Origin: Arctopsyche grandis
Lineage: Eukaryota; Arthropoda; Insecta; Trichoptera; Hydropsychidae
Assembly: GCF_051622035.1 (NCBI RefSeq)
Contig: NC_135356.1
Location: 29,116,290-29,180,289, forward strand
DNA: 64,000 nt
Direction of reading: 5' to 3'
Each line of letters opens with the position of its first letter. The first letter of the stretch is position 1. The notes under the pieces are model-generated. The model was not told the DNA's origin and ran no database searches. It worked only from the letters and a program-made list of their open reading frames with translations. The translations under genes were made by a program, and so were the position numbers. Below, one piece after another: positions 11,452-28,823 of this stretch.

Positions 11452-11655
11452 GGTAATTGGACTATTCGTCACATTGGGGTGGTCACAAAGACAATTTTTG
11501 CCATGAAAATCGCGAATACACAATATTTGGCACTCAAGTTCTCGTTACTATGATAGTTATCGTTAGTACGATGGACTTTTCGGCTGCCAGATGTTCCGTT
11601 ATAGAGATTTTAGTGACTTTGTGACGAGTAATTTGTGACCAGTAATCACCGAACC
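11452..11655. mobile_element. MITE family C, copy 1 (TSD GTTGTTCT)
   Basis: A 204 bp element starting GGTAATTGGACTATTCGTCA and ending AGTAATCACCGAACC, flanked by GTTGTTCT on both sides. The second copy, at 37374-37553, also has a matching target duplication. The ends resemble those of the hairpin family at 109-347 (GGTAANNGGACTANTAGTC), so the two are probably related families moved by one hAT-like transposase. Confidence 0.75.
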
Positions 11656-12070
11656 GTTGTTCTTACATATGTATATAAGAGATTTTTCATCACAAGAACC
11701 TAATTAAAATAAATAAAAATACAAAAACGTGATCGACCCCCGACCAGTCGATTCCGAATCAACATTTGGTCGATTTCAATAATTACGATTGTGACGTCAT
11801 TATTTTAAAATAAAATATAAAAAAAAAATTCTATTAGATGTAAAGCGCTCTGGAGAGTCACGATGAAGTGAGGTGGTTGAATAAAGAAAATGAGAACATT
11901 TTTAATTGAGAGAAAGGATAATAGTTTGACCTATCTTCAAAAAAACATTTGCATCATATCGCAATGACCAGATATCCCGAATCCCATTGGATGTGTAACC
12001 GTTTCCAAAACATGCTGCCATTGTGTATGAACATCAATCACCTTACAATATGTTTTTTTTCCATAAAAAA

Positions 12071-12198
12071 ACCAGAGCTATGGAGCCACAGTCGTGGATG
12101 TTCAAAAATTGGCCCATCCGTCGCATCGATTGGTGAAATCACGACTGTATCTATGTACCTGAAAATTTGACATTTTTTTTCATGACTCCACAGCCCTG
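12071..12198. mobile_element. Old hAT-type MITE, CAGRGCTRTGGAG ends
   Basis: A 128 bp segment beginning CAGAGCTATGGAGCC and ending GACTCCACAGCCCTG. The flanks are A-rich, so the target duplication is only approximate (TAAAAAA on both sides). Confidence 0.55.
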
Positions 12199-12272
12199 TA
12201 AAAAATAGAATCAATCTGAATAATTTCAATAAGATAAAGAATACACAACGCAAAGGATTATCTGAACAATAA

Positions 12273-12730
12273 TTTATTTATTTAAGAATTCTTGGGAAAG
12301 GCGGCATAGCCGATGGACCCAAAGGTCAAAAAAAAGACAACTTCAATAACAAAAGGTTATTTAATAATATATTATATATACACAGATATTCTCTAAATTG
12401 TAAACAAATATCTGTACATAGAAATGCTTAAAAGAATGCAAAAACTTGACAATCAATAAAATTACAATATCGGGCAAAGATAGTCAATGTATCGGAGGCC
12501 GCCTCAAAACAGCAAATTGGTAACATTTTACAACAATTTCCACTACAACTAATCAATACATACATTGTATAAACAAAATAAACGATATTAGTAGTGATTT
12601 CGACGCATATAGAATTGTACAAGCGCTATTTTTATTGTATAATAGAGAAATCGTCGCGCAAGCAAACTGACTAAACGCAGGCAACATCTTTATGATCACT
12701 AGTAATCTTACATTGACAATTATCACAAAT
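12273..12730 (-). other. PTGES2 3' untranslated region
   Basis: AT-rich sequence following the stop codon at 12731. Two overlapping AATAAA signals on the minus strand lie at 12273-12282 and suggest the transcript end is near 12250. The exact cleavage site cannot be read from sequence. Confidence 0.5.
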
Positions 12731-17240
<4,510 letters not shown>

Positions 17241-18848
17241 CAGGACTTTGGTCTTATACGAGTGACAGATAGCAACGCAGCCAGGATATATATAATATAT
17301 ACAGTGTTGCCAGCATGCTTCGTTCGGGGCTGCCACTTTAGATAATATTTTTAAATAAATATAATTTGGTAAACGGATTATGTATTTCGCACATTGTGAT
17401 CGTGCACAAGATAATCGCTGCCACGAAAATCATTAATACGGAAAATCTACCACTTGAGTCTTCATTAGTTCGCGTGGATGGAATTTTGGAATTTTCGGGT
17501 GTCAGTTGTTCCATGATCGCGATTTTAGTAACGTGTGCGAGATCACTTATCAACAAACCATATAATTTGACTCAGTTAAAAGAAAACAATTGTACTAAAA
17601 ATAAATTCTAGCTATTTTTAGTAAAAACTCTAATTTACAAAAATATTTTTGAATGCAGACGAAAAAATTTCTCATTTATTCTTCAAACTTCTTAATTCTG
17701 AATTCTTTCACTATTAGAATATAGAAAAATGGGTAAACGGACTACTAGTCATATGTGAACCAGTCACAGGACAACCGGTCGCTCTAGATCGGTCACACGT
17801 GATCACCCGTCACACTAAAACTGGTCACACGTGATCACCCGTCACACTAAAACTGGTCACACCCTAAAATTAGTCACGAGAAAACTGGTCACACCCTAAA
17901 ATCGGTCAACCAATTTTCTCGTGACTGATTTTAGGGTGTGACTAGTTTTCTCGTTACCAGTATTAGGGTGTGACCAGTTTTCCCTTCAGTCTACACTGTA
18001 GGGTAATGTTGAATTTTTACCAGATAAACTCCACCCCTGATCTCTATTCTCTGGAACTTCTATGCATTACTTCAAAGAATGGGATCCATTCAAATATGAA
18101 GTTATTAAATAAAATAAATTTGTTGGTGCTGTATTTGATCCGCACGCCGTCGCAATTTATTTCAAATACCTTTGAAATATATTTATATTTAATATTTTAG
18201 TATGAAAAAAAATGATAAAAACTACCTACCTACCTACATATAAAAAATATAAAACACCAATAGAAAAATTAATTAATTAATTAAATAAATTTTCAATAGA
18301 TGGCGCTAAATGTTTAGAGACTAATTTGCCTAGAGGAAACATTGGTAGCAAATAGTATATATATGTATATAGAAGATTTTTGTTGATCTGTTATTATGTT
18401 CGTATTGTATTCATATGTTTTGATGGCAGTGATTTAACTGTGACGTACATATGTCGAATCAAAAAGAATATTATACTACGGCGTGCCTTATTTTACACAG
18501 ACATATAGAATTGCGATATTATATGTATATGATGATTTTTCTAATAGTTCTGATAGATTTTTCGCATATTAAAAATAAATCTAAAAAATCTTTTTTTAGT
18601 TCGTCATAGAAGCCGGAATTATTTTTCCCAGGGCCCGGGATTTCTCTCGGCGGCCCTGTTTACAAGTGTTAAATTTTCTAATGACATTTTAGTATGTTTT
18701 ATTAACCAGATTTTATATATAATTACTGATCATTTTGGTATAAAAATACTGATCGCTTAGTTAAATAAATAGTGATCAAAATATATTCATTCCATTCGAA
18801 ATATCATTCCATCTTGATGTAAACTGCATAATTTTATTTTTATTACAG
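17241..18848. promoter_or_regulatory. Shared upstream region of PTGES2 and elgi
   Basis: The two genes are transcribed away from each other from this interval, so it must hold both promoters unless distal exons exist. A TTACAG acceptor-like site at 18848 suggests that elgi has a spliced 5' untranslated exon. Positions 17360-17560 resemble a badly decayed family C MITE, and 17734-17986 is a hairpin MITE. No TATA box or initiator could be assigned with confidence. Confidence 0.4.
17734..17986. mobile_element. Hairpin MITE, GGTAANCGGACTA family (copy 2)
   Basis: GGTAAACGGACTACTAGTCA onward is nearly identical to 109-230. An internal block (GTGATCACCCGTCACACTAA) is duplicated, and the fold-back half is shorter, so the terminal repeat on the right is missing. 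It lies between the divergent PTGES2 and elgi genes. Confidence 0.75.
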
Positions 18849-19001
18849 CGGTCATTCCGAAGAGATCGGGTTGGTACGGTGGGTCGTGAATAAGTAGCCG
18901 CTGTATTAACACGGTTAGGCGAGTTGGCCGAGTCGTTTCGACGGCTTCGGTTCCATTTGGCGATTGCTCGGCTTCACTGCTGTCAATGCCGCTCTTGCAT
19001 C

Positions 19002-22000
19002 ATGGGCTTCGAGGTGAACCGGTTCAAGAGCGAAGTCGACGACGAGCTCATCTGCCCCATTTGTTCATGTGTGCTCGAGGAACCCGTCCAGGTACGCATA
19101 CACCCCACCTCCTTCCGCAGTCACCTGCAGCTTTCTAGTTTCTGATCAGGACACACAGGGGGGGCACCATGAAAACTCAACAAATATTTTTAAAACACCA
19201 CCCCGCGCAAAATTTTCGCCACCCCTCGTTAACATATTAAATTATTTTAAAAACTTTCAAAAATTTTTTAACCTTTCAAACGAAAACAATATCAGAAAAT
19301 TTTAATAATAATATCAACAAAAATACTTTTACTATTATTAATAGAAATGCACCGTTTTAAACATTACTGAATGCCTTTTGTGCTTTCGGCAGTGCTCTTG
19401 TTCATCGTAATTTGTTATGAATGTGGGACCGTTCATGCCAATTAAGCATACATGATAAAATTTTCGCATAAAAACCACTAATCATTGAGTAGTTACATTA
19501 ATTTTATTGAATCACTCTTTTAAGAAAGGAATTCAGCTACACCATTCAACGGAACCAGTATATGTAGATTTCATAGGAATAAACTATATACACGAAATAA
19601 TTAGTCAGAAGTCAAACAGTTTCAATTAAAGTAGACACCGCTTTGTATAAGAGGCATTAACTTTTGACTGCTTAAAATCTACAAACACTTGAAAAGAGTA
19701 TAAACAAAATCAATAACGAGAGCGTAGTCAAGCAAGTGGTCATATAATTGCCACCAGTTCATACTCCGTACTCAATTCCGAGCCTAGCAGATTTCACCAT
19801 GTTCAACATTTGTACTAATTGCTATATAATGAAGTTGTCTCGAATAAGATTTACCATTTCCAATGGTTCTCATTAGCTTTCTAGAGCTGAAAATATAGAC
19901 ATTGAAATTGTATTATAATTTTGGTGGGTAAGTTAGATTATTTTTGATGCCAATTTTGTATGGAACCGTCTCAAAAATCATTAGATTAAACCTGCAAATT
20001 CAAACAACAGACAATTCCAGCTTTGCCAGCCTTGATAGACCTACATATTTTCAAAAATTTAACTAACGGCTCATTTTTTTTTAAATATGCAATAATAATT
20101 GCATGTTCTTACACATTCGATATAGCGATGATAAACTACGGAAACCATATATGCTATTTTGATACGTGAATATGCGTAAACGAATTAGTCACGGTGTTCA
20201 TTATTCAAACGGTTCAAAGGTCAAACCACAAATTACGAAGAATTGAGGTTTTACAATCGGTATATTTAATAAAATGTACATTACGCTATTTTGCAGGCAC
20301 CTGTTTGTGAGCATGCTTTCTGTAGATGCTGCATCACGGAATGGATCAGCACTCAACCGACGTGTCCGGTGGACCGGCAAGCCGTAACCTCCGGACAACT
20401 CCATCCTGTTCCGAGGATATTAAGAAATTTATTAGCAAGGTTCGATTGACTATTTAGTGTACAAGATGGGACGGAAACAATTGTATTTTGAAATGAAATG
20501 TAAATATTCACTGAATGAAAGCAATCCTCTGTGCTATAGTATCATACTGCAGACTGATTTTAAGTATCATATCACTCGTACGAGATCTCAGTCAGCATTT
20601 TTATAACATTGCTTTGGTTCAAACAGAACGAGGCACAATTTGATGGATGCATACGAGTTTACGAAATAAAATTGCGTGCGAACAGTCGAAAAAATGCTCT
20701 TGCAAGACGTCACGTCTTGTTTCGGAGATGTTATCTGGCTTCAATGATCGTCTGATTTATCTGCGAAGCTATTTTAAAGAGAAATTGTATTCTCATTGAC
20801 AGAATTGAAGGATAATTCAACGAATTTTGAAAATATCTTGAGTAAATGACGGATAATGTTCGACAATGTGCTGAATTTTCTTTTTAAAAAAATTCAGAAG
20901 ACTGAAGAAATGTTTCGCCATGTAGTATAGTTTCGTTTAGCTGTTTAATGTTAACTTATGAAGAAAAGTGTTCACTTTCAAGGTATTAACTCATTATATA
21001 TCGTCGGAATCTTCCGAAAACTCTATGAGAGTCTGCGTATTTTCCGCAAAGTAACGGTAAAAATTATAGTTTTTGTAAATTAAACATAACTCTTAAACCG
21101 TTCCATCAATTAAATTAAAAATTTGAATACAGCTACTTTACAGTTGTCTTCAACTGTATGATTTATCAGATCAGTATTTCTCAAATTGCGGTGATTGCTG
21201 TATTAAATTTTGTATCAAATTTATATATAGCTGATCAGACGGACATCGAAATATTTAGTGTTACTTTTGTTCAGTTTGTTAGATGCATTAAAAATATTAT
21301 TTTTCTTTATTATTATGATTTCACTAATTTTTTTTGTTATATAAATAAGTATGTCATGTGATAAACCGCATATTATTGTTTCCATTACTTTTTCTATTGA
21401 TACCGTTTTCTTTTATTCTTATTTTTTATATTATATGACTTACTGAAATAGATTCTTACCTGTACAAATAAATAAATATAGGTTTCAATATATTTTCTCG
21501 TAATAAACGATATCCATCTTATAGATCATTTGAATGAATGATTCAATTTGAGTAAAATATATAGTACGCGAGAAAAAATCAGCCAATTTGGATATCTGAT
21601 ATTATTATTTTATAATATAATCAATAAATTCATAGGGAAAATAAAGTCAAACTTTGAACCGTAGAAATATATATATTTTTTAATTTATTTATCGATTTTT
21701 TGATAAAGATATACTGGTATGATATCTACGAATAGAAGTTTGTAACTAAATCTTTTAAACGATTTATTTTTTGTATGAATTTTGAAGGATATAAAAACAC
21801 ACGCTGTGTTGGCGGCCTTTGAATGTAATTTTATTAAAAAAACACAGCATTTGAATGTGTTTACGGCCTGTAATGAGTTAACCATCCAATTGTCTCTTCC
21901 CCATACTGTATATATACTGTTGGCCATTGTTTAAATTGTGTTGAAATGTTTTCAGATTAACCATCAGCTGTGATAATGCATTGTTTGGATGTCCACTAGT

Positions 22001-25000
22001 AGTCAATTTAGATTCATTAAGTACGCACTTGAAAGATTGCGAATACAATCCAAAAAGACCGATACCCTGTGAGCAGGGCTGCGGCATGATCATTCCCAAG
22101 GATGAGTTGAAAGAGCACAACTGCATACGAGAGCTCCGCTCGATCATACAATCTCAGCAGACTAATTTTAATGCGTACCAGCAGCAAATAAGCGAGTTGA
22201 AATTTATCATGAACGAATATAAACGAGAGCTCACACTTTTAAAGGTAAATTTTAAACGTGAGCAATTCATTGTTTCACCATTCTATATAATACATATATG
22301 TATCTTGGCGACCAATTTTCTTATATTATTGCCGTATTTTGTTGAATGCTTTTATTTGTTTCAAATGGGTGACCGTGAAAAAGTCGAAAATGTTCGTTTT
22401 CCATGCATACATATGAAAAACGGTTAGTATATATATATACCAGTGGCGTGCGGTAAAATTCTTTCTCTCCCCCCGTCGTACATCCTCACTTAATTTGCGC
22501 GGGCAGGACACAACAGGAACGAGAGGAACAGGCTTTTCCTCCTGTATCCCGCGCGCGCACATTACACAAGGCCGTATGACAAAAGAGAGATAATTTCACC
22601 ACATGCCACTCATATATATTATATAAACATAGTACCGTTTACCATGCACTCTTTTTTTTGATCTTTCGACTTAAGATCTTTCGATTTTCGATCTTTGCCT
22701 TCCGATATTTGCTTTTTCGACCTTTTCACTTTTGGTGCCGTGAGGTAGACTAGAATGAAGGCTTTTGGCATCAAACTTTCAAACATAATCATAATCTTAT
22801 ATTATATATATATAAATATGTAAGAATCATATCACATTGTACGATGAGCTCACAATCGATTATCTGTGAAGAAGTAGCACTAAAATCTTGTATTTTTTTG
22901 TGAATAGCTTTTATTATTCAGTTTTATTTTCATTTGAAGGTGATGTTGTAAATTTTTAAACGATTTCCACTACATTTGAATAGAAGAAGCCATTTTTGAT
23001 ATAAAATTTTTTATATACACGATTATAACTTAATATTAATACAATGGTTATAAAAGTTTCAAAGTTTGCAGCTCAGCGTTTGTTAAAACCAGGGCTGTGG
23101 AATCCGAGTAATAAGAAATCAACCGACTCCGACTTGTTTTTAATAGTATTACAGTATTTTTTTTTTTAGTTAATTAATACCAGGAAGGCCTAACAGGTAA
23201 CCCCAATGTGCCTTCCTAGCCAGAAACATTGTACATTTGATACAAGTATTAATATACAAAGTAAATACATATCAATTAACATCCACAGAGAAATGTACCG
23301 TCAAATTTGTACATTTGCAGCATTTTATACAATTCAGTGAAATTCGATATTGGTGATAACTTGAGATTTGCGAGAAAATGGGTAAGGTTGCCGATTTGTT
23401 GGAACCGTTTCAATGAAAATCAGATAAATTGGCCAACTCTGATAGGAAACTATCGACCTGGAGTCACAAATCCAAGGTCTGGCCAGCAGAAACGAGTGGG
23501 ATTTGAACCTGTGACCACTTTGTTCAAAGCATTATATGCTAGTCTATTCTGCTGGTTTGAGTCTCCAATTATATCGAAGTAAAACGACTAATAAGTTGAA
23601 ATTTAATAATTTCTTTATTAAAATCATCAATTAAATTACATTTAAAATAAAATCGTTTAATTGCACATGTTTTTGTGTTCTGGGCAAAACCGACATTTCT
23701 TCTGTCTCATACTTTTTTTTTTTTTATTAAATTGATTTGTTTCTGTATGAAATTACACTGTGAATGTATTTACTTTTTATTTAATCATTACCAATAAATT
23801 CAACAAATTGGGTTACATGTCAATTTTTAATGGCATAAAAGTCAATCTTACCAAAATTGAGTCGGAGTCCTAGCATAAGGTAAAAGTCTAAATTTGTTGC
23901 TAAATTTGAAATTGACTCTACGCCCAGGTTATAACAAATTTGTACTATTTTCAACATTCATTATTATAATCACTAAGCCTTTAATTTGATAAGCATTTTA
24001 TATGCCAAGAAATCATTCTACAATTATTCGTCGTTTCTTTTTATTAGAAATGCTAAACAAGTTCAAGGAAGTAGAGAATTGTCATTTCAGCTCTGAAATA
24101 TTGAAATTCCTTTTTAATTTAAGCTCTTCAATAAGGTGGGGCGGAAACAATTAGTCAATTAGTATCTTGAAAATAAAAAGTAAGTATTCATTAGCTGAAT
24201 ATGTATAACTTAATGCCAGTATTTTTTTTTAAATAATGTCTGGTGTTATCTACTTGACATTTAAGCAAACCGCAACACGATTCATTGTCTTCCTCGACAA
24301 AATTACTAAACTTCTGGAATGGCTGGGTTCCAAAAGGATGGAGCACGACTATATAAATGAACTAGGCATAAAGTTCAATAAAAGTTATGCTCATCAACCC
24401 AAAACTATATAAGAGTTGAACATCCAAGCGGAAATCCAACAAATTCTAATGTAATGCTTAACCCTTTGAGTGCTGACGTCTTTTCTGTTGAAAGTCCGCC
24501 ACGCTGAAAATTTCGCCAACATTTCCAACTAGAATTATTTAGAAATCCAATAGAAAGCAAGTATAAAAATTGTAGCTAATCCAAACAAACCCTAGATAAT
24601 CACCGCCGACGATTTCGAGTTTTGTAAAGGTGTGTTTAGACTCTCTAATATATCTTGCAACAATATAAAATAAACAAAACAAGTCTATTAATGAATGTAA
24701 TTTTCCAAAACTAGTTCCATCTTCTTCATCGTTGTTAAAATGTAATGCTCACAATCTAAAAGACTCAGCAGTTAGTGATTTCCATCGAGAAATTCTGCTA
24801 TGGTTATAAATTCAGAAATTCCGGTGTAAACCAGTCTTTTTAAACATTGACACGGACTACACAACCCATTTTCAATGCTACCTGGAAAGGCTCAGCGGAT
24901 AGTATTCTTGTTTATTTTTTAAATGCTCCAAAAACAACGCCTATCGACATATTTCAAGATCGTGGACTTGTTGGTCAGCATTCAAAGGGTTAAGAAAGTG

Positions 25001-28000
25001 ATTGATTTGAAATCTGAGTGAAAATTACCGGTAGATATAGAGATATACCATGCATTTTGATTTTATTTGGTTAATGAACGTTTACTTTTGATTTGAAGTG
25101 TTTATTCTCAAGATTCTACGTACGAGTATAATTTCTTCCGCTCCACTCTGCATTTTATGTATATTTAGAAAATCCTTTGTGCCCCGTCATTTCGGGATTG
25201 GGTATTTTTGAGTAACGAAATGAATATATGTATGACATGTTTAGGATTTCATGAGAGCGATGAGAATATCGAATCCGGCGATGCGCGCTATAGCAGACCA
25301 AATGGAACGTGACGAGGTGGTAAGATGGAGCGGAACCCTCGCACCGGCGAGAGTCACCCGTTGGGGAGGCATGATATCCACGCCGGATGAAAATTTACAG
25401 GTTTGCCATATGTTTTGCACACGTTGACGATGTACTCGTGACAAATTGCCATGTTGAAATGCAACTGCGTAGCGCTGCGTTAATTCGTATTAACGTCTTG
25501 TTGTCGTTTCTTTGAATATTTTGCCGTGCGTTCTCACTATATTTTATGTAAAATGTTGTTATTTGCCGTGTGCTTTGTCGTTCCCTGCTCTCGCCTAATT
25601 TTGCAATGACGTTGTCTTCAGAATATAATTAAACGTTCGCTCTCCGAGTCCGGGTGTCCTCCGCACATCATCGACGAGCTCATGGAGAACTGCCACGAAA
25701 GAAGATGGCCGCCTGGATTGTCGTCTCTAGAGACGAGACAGAATAATAGACGGTAATGGTGTTTCTTCAATACAAATTACGTTTTTTTTTTTTACTATTT
25801 ATTATATGTAGAATTGTATCTATGTACATACATAATTAGGTTTGTTACTACATAATTCCCCTTTTCGGTCAGTAACTTCAATCATTTTTCTGTAATATGT
25901 CTATCAAAATGGTCAAGATGCTTGTAATCAGTTAACTGTTTGCCCGCGGCCGTCTTCTATGGAAGTTTTGCGCGACAAGTCTGTAGCGCGGCTGTCTTCC
26001 ATAGAATTTCTGAACTTTGCATGGGATTTTGGGCCTTATATGCGCCTATTTCAACTGTTTTAAGGTTCAAAGTTGGTTGAATATATTACTGAGAGTTGAA
26101 TGCCATCTATTCAATTTGCTTAAAATTCATATATACCAGTCAAAATTTGTTTTTTGTGGAACCATACTGAAACCTCGTTTATGTGACGTCACGTCTGTTG
26201 AACAATGGCGACGATACGTCTCAATTGTATGAAGAATGATTATTTGACAATTAATCCAAAAATACGAGATATATTATGTATTTTATTTTTAATAATAATA
26301 CTTATGTGTTAATTAACATATCTGGTTACTTGAGTAAATATTAAAATCTGTATTTAAGGTCGAAAACTCGATTGCCAAAAATCGATCGCGAAAACGGTGC
26401 CGCCGCGTACAGGGCTTGTTCGCTATATTTATTGCCGCGGGCACAGGGTTAATAGAGTAAATGGTCTGTAATTAATTCAAAAGAAGAATACTGTCATGAA
26501 CAGTTCGATGATGTGTCTTTGAGATAATAATTGGAAAACACATATGTACGATTGAACTTTCCTGTAAAATAAATGCATGAAATATTCTTAGAGAAAGTAT
26601 TGACACTATGGTGGCCGCTGACTCATATTTGTATCATGTTGGGTGCACAACGCTTACTGGCCGCTGATACATATATGATTCACGACCGCGCGAATATATT
26701 TTTCAGTCCGCTGATATATATTTGTATCATAGGCCACAAACGATTGACGCAAACGTGATACAAAAATATATCAGCGGACTGAAACAGTTGGCGCAGTCGT
26801 AAATCATATATGTACCAACGGCCACTGAGCGTTGTGCACCCAGCATGATACAAATATGAGTCAGCGGTCACTATTGTGTTAAAAAAAACTGTACGGAAAT
26901 ACGAATATTAGTCTTGGTCTAGTAGAAGAGTGGAGTTTAGACCATACCGAGATACCAGAATCAGAAAATTCAGCATATATGATGTCTCACAATCTAAAAT
27001 ATTGCCCAAAAAATTTGTTGCCTTTATTATATGCACTATAAAGTTATATGGCTTATACCGTGTTCCAAGCTCTCAGTTAAAAATATGTGTTTTAAGTTAA
27101 AATAATGCAAAATCTGCGAGGTTAATTATTGTAATTAGCTATAAAAATCATTAAACATCGAATATTAATGGACTCTCCGTGAAAATAATTATTTCTGTTG
27201 ATATTGATCAATGTTTTTATTTCGCAATGACATCATTCGAATCATAGAGGTTTTGATGAGGAATACATAAAATTTTAAGACCCCGGCATTCAGTATATTT
27301 GGAAAAATAGATTAAAATATAAGTCCTCATCACTCGCCATCTATCACAGTGCGGCAATTGTTGAAGGCAATGGTTGAATAAAAATGAACTTAAATAAATT
27401 TTCACAATGTTATAGAAGTGTGCAAATTAGTTTTACTATTTTTAATTTGATATATTCCCATTAAATGTTATAAATTGTCTTACAAAGTATCCCAAAATAC
27501 TTTATTTTGAAAATAATGTCTACGTTACGGTCAGAGTGTATCACCAGTTTTTTTTTAATCAATTCAATTTTGATTAGTTTAAACACGTTTCATCTATTCC
27601 ACGTAGTTATTTCATACAACATAGTGGATTTACAATCTGACTGGTCAGAATCAGTCAATACGTATTCCGTATTCTGCTTTTTTTATCCACTTTTCGAATA
27701 TGATACACATAACCGAGCCTTTCAATGCGACCTGATTTTGATGTATTTTATTCACACTACATACTGACTGCTTTTCGTTAAAATGTAACTTGACAGGTAT
27801 CTAATTTGAGTCGGAACGTCACATTTTTGTTTTGAACACGTTCTTTAGAGTTATTGTAATATAAAACTCATTCCATAACTCGTAATATTAACGCATTGTT
27901 GATTCTTAACAATAGATATAGCGAACAAGCCCTGTACGCGGCGGCACCTTTTACGCGATCGATTTTTGGCAATTGAGTTTTCGACCTTAAATACAGATTT

Positions 28001-28823
28001 TAATATTTACTCAAGTAACCAGATATGTTAATTAACACAAAGTATTATTTTAAGCAATAAAATATATAATATATCTCGTAGTTTTGGCTTAATTGTCAAA
28101 TAATCATTCTTCATACAATTGAGACGTATCGTCGTCATTGTTCAACAGACGTGACGTCACATAAACGAGGTTTCAGTATGGTCCCACAAAAAACTCATTT
28201 TGACTGGTATTTATGCATTTTAAGCAAATTGAATAGATGACATTCAACTGTCAGTAATATATTCAACCAATTTTGAACCTTAAAACAGTTGAAATAGGCG
28301 CATATAAGGCTCAAAATCCCGTGCAAAGTTCAGAAATTCTATGGAAGACAGCCGCGCTACAGACTTGTCGCGCAAAGCTTCCATAGAAGACGGCCGCGGG
28401 CAAACGGTTAAAGCATTTTGTAAAAAAATCTCAATCGTCAAAGCTTATATAATGTATAGTAATAGGCGAGCACTATATTTTGTCTGTAAAAACATAATCC
28501 ACTTGTTAATTTGTATTGGAATATGTGATAGAATATATATTACAACTGGTAATACACTGACAGTAACTATGGTTACATATTTATTATTATATTTGACTCA
28601 ATTTCAGTATGTCTTTGGACTTATATACAACTGTGTTAATGTAATATGTGTTTTTTTTTAATTTCGAATGTCTGTGCATTTCAGTTTGTACGAGAATTAT
28701 ATTTGCAAACGAGTTCCCGGCAAGCAAGCCGTTCTGGTGCTGCATTGCGACAATACGCACATAGGAGAAAATATGATGGTGGAGCCGGGTCTGGTGATGA
28801 TATTTGCTCACGGCATTGAATGA
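19002..28823 (+). CDS. elgi: E3 ubiquitin ligase RNF41/NRDP1 (elgi), 6 coding exons
   Basis: Exons: 19002-19091, 20297-20439, 21956-22244, 25245-25400, 25622-25752, 28685-28823. All introns are GT-AG and phases agree, giving 315 aa (human RNF41 is 317). An N-terminal RING of the unusual form with a final aspartate is complete: C18, C21, C34, H36, C39, C42, C53, D56. A zinc-binding segment follows (LFGCPLVVNLDSLSTHLKDC, EQGCGMIIPKDELKEHNC), then a coiled coil (SQQTNFNAYQQQISELKF) and the C-terminal substrate-binding domain (VTRWGGMIST, KRSLSESGCP, RVPGKQAV, EPGLVMIFAHGIE). In mammals the protein ubiquitinates ErbB3, BRUCE and others; Drosophila elgi affects oocyte maturation. The start is set by MGFEVNRF, matching the family start. 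An upstream in-frame ATG at 18924 lies in probable 5' UTR. The introns contain most of the local MITEs. Confidence 0.96.
19092..20296 (+). other. elgi intron 1, no recognisable element
   Basis: 1.2 kb of AT-rich sequence between coding exons 1 and 2. It contains a short run of G and C homopolymers near 19157 but no repeat shared with the rest of the window. Confidence 0.5.
22441..22611. mobile_element. hAT-like MITE with CAGTGGCGTG ends
   Basis: The left end CAGTGGCGTGCGGTAAAATT and the complement of the right end (GAGTGGCATGTGGTGAAATT) agree at most positions. The flanks are AT repeats (ATATATAC/ATATATAT), so an 8-bp duplication is plausible but not decisive. Part of the body recurs inverted at 50990-51080. 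Confidence 0.6.
22630..22745 (+). repeat. Dispersed GATCTTTCG repeat
   Basis: CCGTTTACCATGCAC followed by several GATCTTTCGA/GATCTTTGCC words. It is shared with 51065-51185 and, more loosely, with 41925-41990. In both the 22.4 and 51.0 kb copies it is adjacent to the CAGTGGCGTG MITE body, so the two may belong to one composite repeat. Confidence 0.55.
23188..23566 (-). mobile_element. tRNA-derived SINE, copy 1
   Basis: On the minus strand it has CCAGCAGAATAGACTAGCAT, then the B-box-like GGTTCAAATCCC, then CTGCTGGCCAGACC, a ~200 bp body and the tail GCACATTGGGGT...GGCCTTCCT. The same order is present at 62831-63265. Pol III-type internal promoter boxes and a conserved tail identify a SINE family. 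It lies in elgi intron 3, antisense. Confidence 0.7.
24458..24993 (+). mobile_element. piggyBac-type MITE family B, complete copy
   Basis: A 536 bp element bounded by TTAA at both ends. It begins TTAACCCTTTGAGTGCTGAC and ends GTCAGCATTCAAAGGGTTAA, inverted. TTAA duplication is diagnostic of piggyBac transposition. A second full copy in opposite orientation lies at 36054-36616; fragments lie at 1-108 and 10924-11030. It is non-coding. Confidence 0.85.
25932..26452 (+). mobile_element. piggyBac-type MITE family A, copy 1
   Basis: 521 bp with TTAA at 25932 and at 26449. The ends read TTAACTGTTTGCCCGCGGC and, inverted, TTAACCCTGTGCCCGCGGC. It is non-coding. It lies in elgi intron 5, facing an inverted copy at 27906-28411. 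Confidence 0.85.
26601..26880. mobile_element. Large hairpin MITE, ~130 bp arms
   Basis: GTGGCCGCTGACTCATATTT at the left is mirrored near 26870, and the inverted match continues through GGGTGCACAACGC to a centre near 26745 (CAGTCCGCTGATATAT). The arms are roughly 85% identical by eye. It may be an independent MITE inserted between the two inverted family A elements. Confidence 0.7.
27795..27903 (-). repeat. Dispersed repeat D, partial copy
   Basis: On the minus strand AATGCGTTAATA...AACGTGTTCAAAACAAAAAT matches the ends of copies at 43957-44250 and 62141-62425. It is immediately followed by the family A MITE. Confidence 0.6.
27906..28411 (-). mobile_element. piggyBac-type MITE family A, copy 2 (inverted)
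   Basis: Bounded by TTAA at 27906 and 28408. It is nearly identical to 25932-26452 in reverse orientation over ~480 bp. About 13 bp of its left terminal repeat (CCCTGTGCCCGCG) has been deleted, so the end reads TTAACAATAGATATAGCG. With copy 1 it could fold the elgi intron 5 transcript into a long hairpin. Confidence 0.85.

Noticed and set aside
17241-17336. Upstream extension of PTGES2 to an ATG at 17336
   Set aside because: The 32 added residues are cysteine- and tyrosine-rich and unlike a mitochondrial presequence, while the ATG at 17240 starts a basic, amphipathic one.
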